In this document: positions 15,224 to 18,322 of the stretch, piece by piece | Position numbering within the stretch: position 1 is the first letter of the stretch | Layout: each line of letters opens with the position of its first letter | Source of the DNA: CAYYSY01 sp964474355 | GTDB lineage: Bacteria > Myxococcota_A > UBA9160 > UBA4427 | DNA length: 18,322 nt | Direction: 5' to 3' | NCBI GenBank assembly: GCA_964474355.1 | Contig: CAYYSY010000171.1 | Span: forward strand, 1 to 18,322 | Notes under the pieces: generated by a model | Seen by the model: the letters and a program-made list of their open reading frames with translations, nothing else | What the model was told of the DNA's origin: nothing | Databases searched by the model: none | Made by a program: the position numbers and the translations under genes

Positions 15224-16270
15224 GTGACGCGGCTCGAAGGCGTACTGCACGACGGCGAGACCAGCCGAGCCCACCCCGCCCGCATGGAGATCCACCGCGA
15301 CCGCACCGTCGTGCTCGACGTCGAGGGAGCCGAGGGCGTCGAGTCACGGCTGGTGCTCGAGGATCTGGACGTGCCCGCGCGCCTCGGTGACACCGTCCGT
15401 CGCATCCGATTGCCGGGGGGCGCGGTGTTCGAGACCCCGGACAACGACGGTGTCGACGAGCTCGTGCGCACCCATCGAGGCGAGCGCCCCAACCTGATCC
15501 ATCAGCTGGAGAGCCGGCTGGTTGCTGTCGTGGTGGCGACGCTCGTCATGATCGTCGCCGGCTTCGCGTTCGTGACCTGGGGGATCCCGGCGCTCGCGAA
15601 GAAGGCCGCCTTCGCCGTCTCGCCCGAGACGAGCGCATACATCGGCCAGGGCACCCTCGAGCTGCTCGACGAGGTGATGGAGCCGAGTGAGTTGCTCGAA
15701 GAGGATCAGGCCCGGCTCCGCGAGCGATTCGACGAGATCGTCGCGACTGCGCCCGAGGGCCACGACTTCGAGCTGGTGTTCAGGCGGGGTGAGGGCTTCG
15801 GCGCGAACGCCTTCGCGCTGCCCTCGGGCACGGTGGTCATGACCGACGAGCTCGTCGATCTCGCCGAGCACGAGGAGGAGATCGTCGCCGTGCTCGCACA
15901 CGAGGTGGGCCACGTGGTGCATCGCCACGGGCTGCGCCACGTGATCCAGAGCTCGGCGCTCGCCGTCGTGATCGTGCTCGTCACCGGCGACCTCTCTTCG
16001 ACGTCGGGGTTCGTCGCCGCGATTCCAACCCTGCTCGTCGAGACCAGCTTCTCGCGCGATTTCGAGCGCGAGGCCGACGAGCACGCGGCGAGATACCTGG
16101 TCGCGCACGGCATCCCGACACAGCACTTCGCCACGATGCTCGACCGGCTGGCGGAGCAGCACGGCGGCGGCGACGCCTTCGGCGGCTACCTCTCCTCGCA
16201 CCCGACCAGCGACGAGCGCGTCCAGCGGGCGCAGCGAGGCTCGCCCGAGGAGCCCGACGTCGATCGATGA
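15224..16270 (+). CDS. M48-family membrane metallopeptidase
   Basis: GTG 15224, 2 nt after the DUF898 stop, gives 348 residues. A GGGG run about 8 nt upstream may serve as ribosome site, but coupling to the upstream gene is likely. Residues 1-95 form a soluble beta-rich domain of unknown role. A membrane helix follows at about 98-120, then the peptidase domain with zinc motif HEVGH (226-230), a third ligand Glu283 in READEHAARYL, and SSHPTSDER (324-332) near the end. Weak hydrophobic segments at 243-256 and 262-272 may be a hairpin. M48 enzymes (HtpX, BepA, Oma1 type) cut misfolded membrane or envelope proteins. All catalytic residues are present. Which compartment the N-terminal domain faces is not clear. 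Confidence 0.93.
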   Translation: MTRLEGVLHDGETSRAHPARMEIHRDRTVVLDVEGAEGVESRLVLEDLDVPARLGDTVRRIRLPGGAVFETPDNDGVDELVRTHRGERPNLIHQLESRLVAVVVATLVMIVAGFAFVTWGIPALAKKAAFAVSPETSAYIGQGTLELLDEVMEPSELLEEDQARLRERFDEIVATAPEGHDFELVFRRGEGFGANAFALPSGTVVMTDELVDLAEHEEEIVAVLAHEVGHVVHRHGLRHVIQSSALAVVIVLVTGDLSSTSGFVAAIPTLLVETSFSRDFEREADEHAARYLVAHGIPTQHFATMLDRLAEQHGGGDAFGGYLSSHPTSDERVQRAQRGSPEEPDVDR

Positions 16271-16288
16271 TCGGTGATCGGTGATCGG
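16268..16288 (+). repeat. Three tandem TGATCGG units over the M48 stop codon
   Basis: TGATCGG is repeated three times with no spacer. The first unit contains the TGA stop of the metallopeptidase. The 50-bp gap to the convergent oxidoreductase stop otherwise holds only a G/T-rich run. It looks like slippage-generated sequence; no function is evident. Confidence 0.6.
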
Positions 16289-16320
16289 TGGTGTGGTGGG
16301 GGGACGCAGCGAGCGAGCGT

Positions 16321-16785
16321 TCAGTCCGCCCGCTTCAACCGGAACACCCGGATGTTTCGATCGGTGCGCGCCTGGTAGACCTCGAGCTGGGGAATGGCCT
16401 CGCGCATGCGATCCCACACGCGCGCCTTCTCTTCGTCGTCGAGCGGCACGGCGTGGGCGGCGAAGCGCTCGCCCGGCACCTGCACCTCGACCTCCGGATT
16501 CGCCTCGAGGTTGTAGCGCCAGCCCGGGTGGCGCTGCTGCCCCATTGCGCTCGCGACGATCAGCAGGTCGTCACCGTCCTCGACGCAGGCGAGATGCACC
16601 GAGCGCTTCTCGCCGGAGCGGCGGCCGATCGACGTCAGCGTCAGCATGGCCATCGCCGGCGGCCCGAACGAGGTCAGCCGTCCGTGCGTCGCCCGAAACA
16701 GCCACGGGTCGACGCGCGACGCGACGTTGCGCACGAACCACGTCGCGGCCGGATTGGTCGACAGCCACACGACGAACGAGCTCAT
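16321..16785 (-). CDS. Deazaflavin/F420-dependent nitroreductase (DDN)-family protein
   Basis: From ATG 16785 the product is 154 residues, the usual DDN size. The split beta-barrel core is recognisable: LTLTSIGRRSGEKRSVHLACVED (from residue 48), then LLIVASAMGQQRHPGWRYNLEANPEVEVQV (from 74). The GRRSG and HPGWxxNLxANPxV signatures are those that bind F420 or related flavin in this family. Members reduce quinones, nitro compounds or unsaturated rings. Two GTG codons at 16818 and 16815 with GGAGAG just upstream could add 10-11 residues, so the exact start is open. It follows the APH-like gene by 46 nt on the same strand and is likely co-transcribed. F420 use implies the host makes F420, which cannot be checked here. 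Confidence 0.88.
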   Translation of the reverse strand: MSSFVVWLSTNPAATWFVRNVASRVDPWLFRATHGRLTSFGPPAMAMLTLTSIGRRSGEKRSVHLACVEDGDDLLIVASAMGQQRHPGWRYNLEANPEVEVQVPGERFAAHAVPLDDEEKARVWDRMREAIPQLEVYQARTDRNIRVFRLKRAD

Positions 16786-16831
16786 CTCACCCGGTCTCCG
16801 CGTACGCTCTTCCACCACGAGCTCTCCGCCG

Positions 16832-18229
16832 TCAGTCGATCCGCTGCATCCGTGCGCCTTCGTACTCGCGCAGCGCCGGAGCGACGACCGACTCGAGTCG
16901 CTGCAGGCGGCGATGGAGCAGGGGCACGAGCACCGCGTCGGCGTCGGCGCCCGACTCGGCGATGCGCTCCTCGAGATACGCATCGCCCTCGCGCGGCGTC
17001 GCCGGGCGCTCACCGAACGTCGCCTCGAGATCGTCGAGGTTCGCCGCGTCGATCGCGGGCCCGAGACGGTCCGCCCGCTCGAGCACCTGGGCCAGCCGCC
17101 AGGCCGAGTCGCGCTCGTAGCCGGCCTGGTCACCCGTCTCGCTGCGCTCGGTGGTCGACACCGCTTCGCCGTCCCCCGCCAGCATGCCGACCAGCGATTC
17201 GGCGGCGGGTCCCCATCGCGTGTCCCACGGCTCGAGCGTCGGCACGGCTTCGAGCTCGATCCCCATGCCGTCCGCGATCACCTCGAGCGGCGTCTTCGCG
17301 TAGACCAGGTACCAGACGAGGTACTGCGTGTAGTCGAGCCCGGGGATGTGCCGCGCCAGCATCGGCGCCACGATCGTCGGCGTGCACGTCGAGAACCGCA
17401 CGGTGTGATAGTCGATGACGCGCCGATCGATCTTCTCGCCGACGCGCTCCTCGTAGCGCTCGATGGCAGGGCCGATGGGGCCGAGGGGCTCACTCAGATC
17501 GCGGCATCGCAGCGAGCCGAGATCGGCCGCAGGGTCCCCGACGTAGGCGAGCTCGAGGTCGATGAGGCCGGTGACGCGATCGCCCTCGAAGAGGAACTGC
17601 CCGGCGTCGGCACACAACAGGCTCTTCTTCGTGCGCCCCTTCGGCACGTTGCGGAGCAGCCAGGCGAGCAGGAACTCGACCTCGGGCTCCGGCCGAGACT
17701 TGTCGCGGCGGTAGTTGCGGATCCAGTCTTCGAGATCACCGAGCCCGAGCCCCTCCTCGCCCTCGGCGACGGTCAGCCCGAGCCCGTCGAAGCGATCGGC
17801 GGGGATGGCATGCAGGCGAGCGAGGATGTCGACGTAGTCGGCGAGCACGGCCGTGCGCTGGGCATCGGAGTCGGCGGTAGCGAGGTTCGCCTGCCCGGGC
17901 AGGCGATCCATGACGATGCCAGCAGGCTCTTTGCAGAAGGCATGGACGTGGGGCACCGGGATGCCCTCGCGCTCCATGGCTCGCATCACGTTCGCCTCGC
18001 GCTCGAGCTGCTCGAGGCCGTGGGCGATCTCGTCGCGCTTGCCCCGCCAGTAGAGCGAGAGCTGCTCGCCACCGCGCTCGAGCTCGATGAACCACGCAGG
18101 GCGCCAGCGGGGCTGCCTTCGAGCCGAGACGACCTTCCCCCCGAGCTCGCGCTCGAGCCAGGCGAAGGCCTGCTGCCACTCGGGCGAGAGCTCGGACAAT
18201 CCCTCCGCCGATGCACTCGCCTCGGTCAC
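16832..18229 (-). CDS. APH-family phosphotransferase/kinase-like protein with altered catalytic loop
   Basis: GTG 18229 gives 465 residues. Its GTGA overlaps the stop of the upstream amidohydrolase, which fixes the start. The kinase-like fold is seen in LEREANVM (helix C Glu78), MDRLPG hinge (107-112), catalytic-loop LLCADAGQFLF (204-214) and metal-binding IDLELAYVGDPAADLG (223-238). The usual loop is HGDxxxxN. Here His is Cys206, and the Asn position aligns best with Gln211, while Asp208 and Asp224 remain. DxGQF is, from memory, normal in one CoA-operon subfamily, but the loss of His is odd. About 150 residues beyond the core (310-465) form a helical, acidic tail. Relatives occur in acyl-CoA degradation clusters with unknown substrate; antibiotic resistance is not implied. 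Confidence 0.88.
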   Translation of the reverse strand: MTEASASAEGLSELSPEWQQAFAWLERELGGKVVSARRQPRWRPAWFIELERGGEQLSLYWRGKRDEIAHGLEQLEREANVMRAMEREGIPVPHVHAFCKEPAGIVMDRLPGQANLATADSDAQRTAVLADYVDILARLHAIPADRFDGLGLTVAEGEEGLGLGDLEDWIRNYRRDKSRPEPEVEFLLAWLLRNVPKGRTKKSLLCADAGQFLFEGDRVTGLIDLELAYVGDPAADLGSLRCRDLSEPLGPIGPAIERYEERVGEKIDRRVIDYHTVRFSTCTPTIVAPMLARHIPGLDYTQYLVWYLVYAKTPLEVIADGMGIELEAVPTLEPWDTRWGPAAESLVGMLAGDGEAVSTTERSETGDQAGYERDSAWRLAQVLERADRLGPAIDAANLDDLEATFGERPATPREGDAYLEERIAESGADADAVLVPLLHRRLQRLESVVAPALREYEGARMQRID

Positions 18230-18322
18230 GCGGCACCGCCGATGTCGTCGAGCTCCAGCCCGATCTTCTCGGTGATCGGGCCGAGCACCGCGCGGTCGAA
18301 GCCGTAGACCTCGGCCGCCGTC
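18226..18322 (-). CDS. Amidohydrolase family protein (partial, C-terminal 31 residues)
   Basis: A frame enters from the right edge and ends at TGA 18228-18226. The visible tail AAEVYGFDRAVLGPITEKIG resembles the C-terminus of COG2159-type metal-dependent amidohydrolases (the 'NAxxLYGFD...PIxxxIGP' ending), a TIM-barrel family of hydrolases and decarboxylases. Only this ending can be judged; the catalytic part lies outside the window. The stop overlaps the GTG start of the APH-like gene, so the two are translationally coupled and form the head of the same minus-strand operon with the DDN-family gene. Moderate confidence in the family, high that this is coding. Confidence 0.7.
   Translation of the reverse strand, partial: TAAEVYGFDRAVLGPITEKIGLELDDIGGAA

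Noticed and set aside
16832..18229. Antibiotic-resistance aminoglycoside phosphotransferase
   Set aside because: Only the kinase-like fold is shared. The length, altered catalytic loop and catabolic neighbours argue against resistance.
1..18322. Genomic island, prophage or defence system
   Set aside because: No integrase, transposase, tRNA, attachment repeats, nuclease or abortive-infection genes are seen, and base composition looks even by eye.

Overview
The window is high-GC, gene-dense bacterial DNA with 16 protein-coding genes. Two are cut by the window edges: a membrane protein at the left and an amidohydrolase tail at the right. I see no rRNA, tRNA, CRISPR array, insertion sequence or phage gene. 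The host looks like an uncultured Gram-negative of the Myxococcota/Binatota or 'deltaproteobacterial' kind. The reasons are an exported c-type di-heme protein with a C-terminal membrane tail, a DUF898 (YjgN)/M48 protease pair, and many CoA and lipid genes of a type also common in mycobacteria. No phylogenetic marker is present, so this assignment is inference.

Left third (1-5494, all minus strand): an acyl/aryl-CoA ligase, a true thiolase closed by a strong intrinsic terminator, then a thiolase-like protein lacking the usual nucleophilic Cys next to its DUF35 zinc-ribbon/OB-fold partner, then a truncated GT-C-type membrane glycosyltransferase-like protein. Together these resemble a CoA-dependent side-chain degradation module: activation, thiolysis, and retro-aldol cleavage by an Ltp2/DUF35-like pair. 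A 173-bp divergent region with nested inverted repeats separates the ligase from a DUF3556 membrane protein on the plus strand.

Middle (5668-13029): the DUF3556 protein, two unrecognised envelope proteins transcribed divergently (a four-helix membrane protein and a single-pass periplasmic protein), a 1009-residue exported protein joining a YVTN-type beta-propeller to a di-heme peroxidase/MauG-like module and a calcium-binding tail, and, divergent from it, a bile acid:sodium symporter (BASS) family transporter. The only gene-free stretch longer than 300 bp is 11800-12141.

Right third (13031-18322): an HSL-type carboxylesterase (minus), divergent from a translationally coupled DUF898-M48 metallopeptidase pair (plus). 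An apparent minus-strand operon follows: amidohydrolase (C-terminus only), aminoglycoside phosphotransferase (APH)-like kinase and F420/deazaflavin-type nitroreductase-like protein. The amidohydrolase stop and APH start overlap in GTGA.

The overall theme is uptake, activation and breakdown of lipid-like or steroid-like carboxylic acids, plus envelope functions. The most uncertain and most interesting parts are the DUF3556 protein with its putative operator array, the heme-propeller protein with its short C-terminal sorting-like tail, the two unknown envelope proteins, and the APH-like kinase with a changed catalytic loop.
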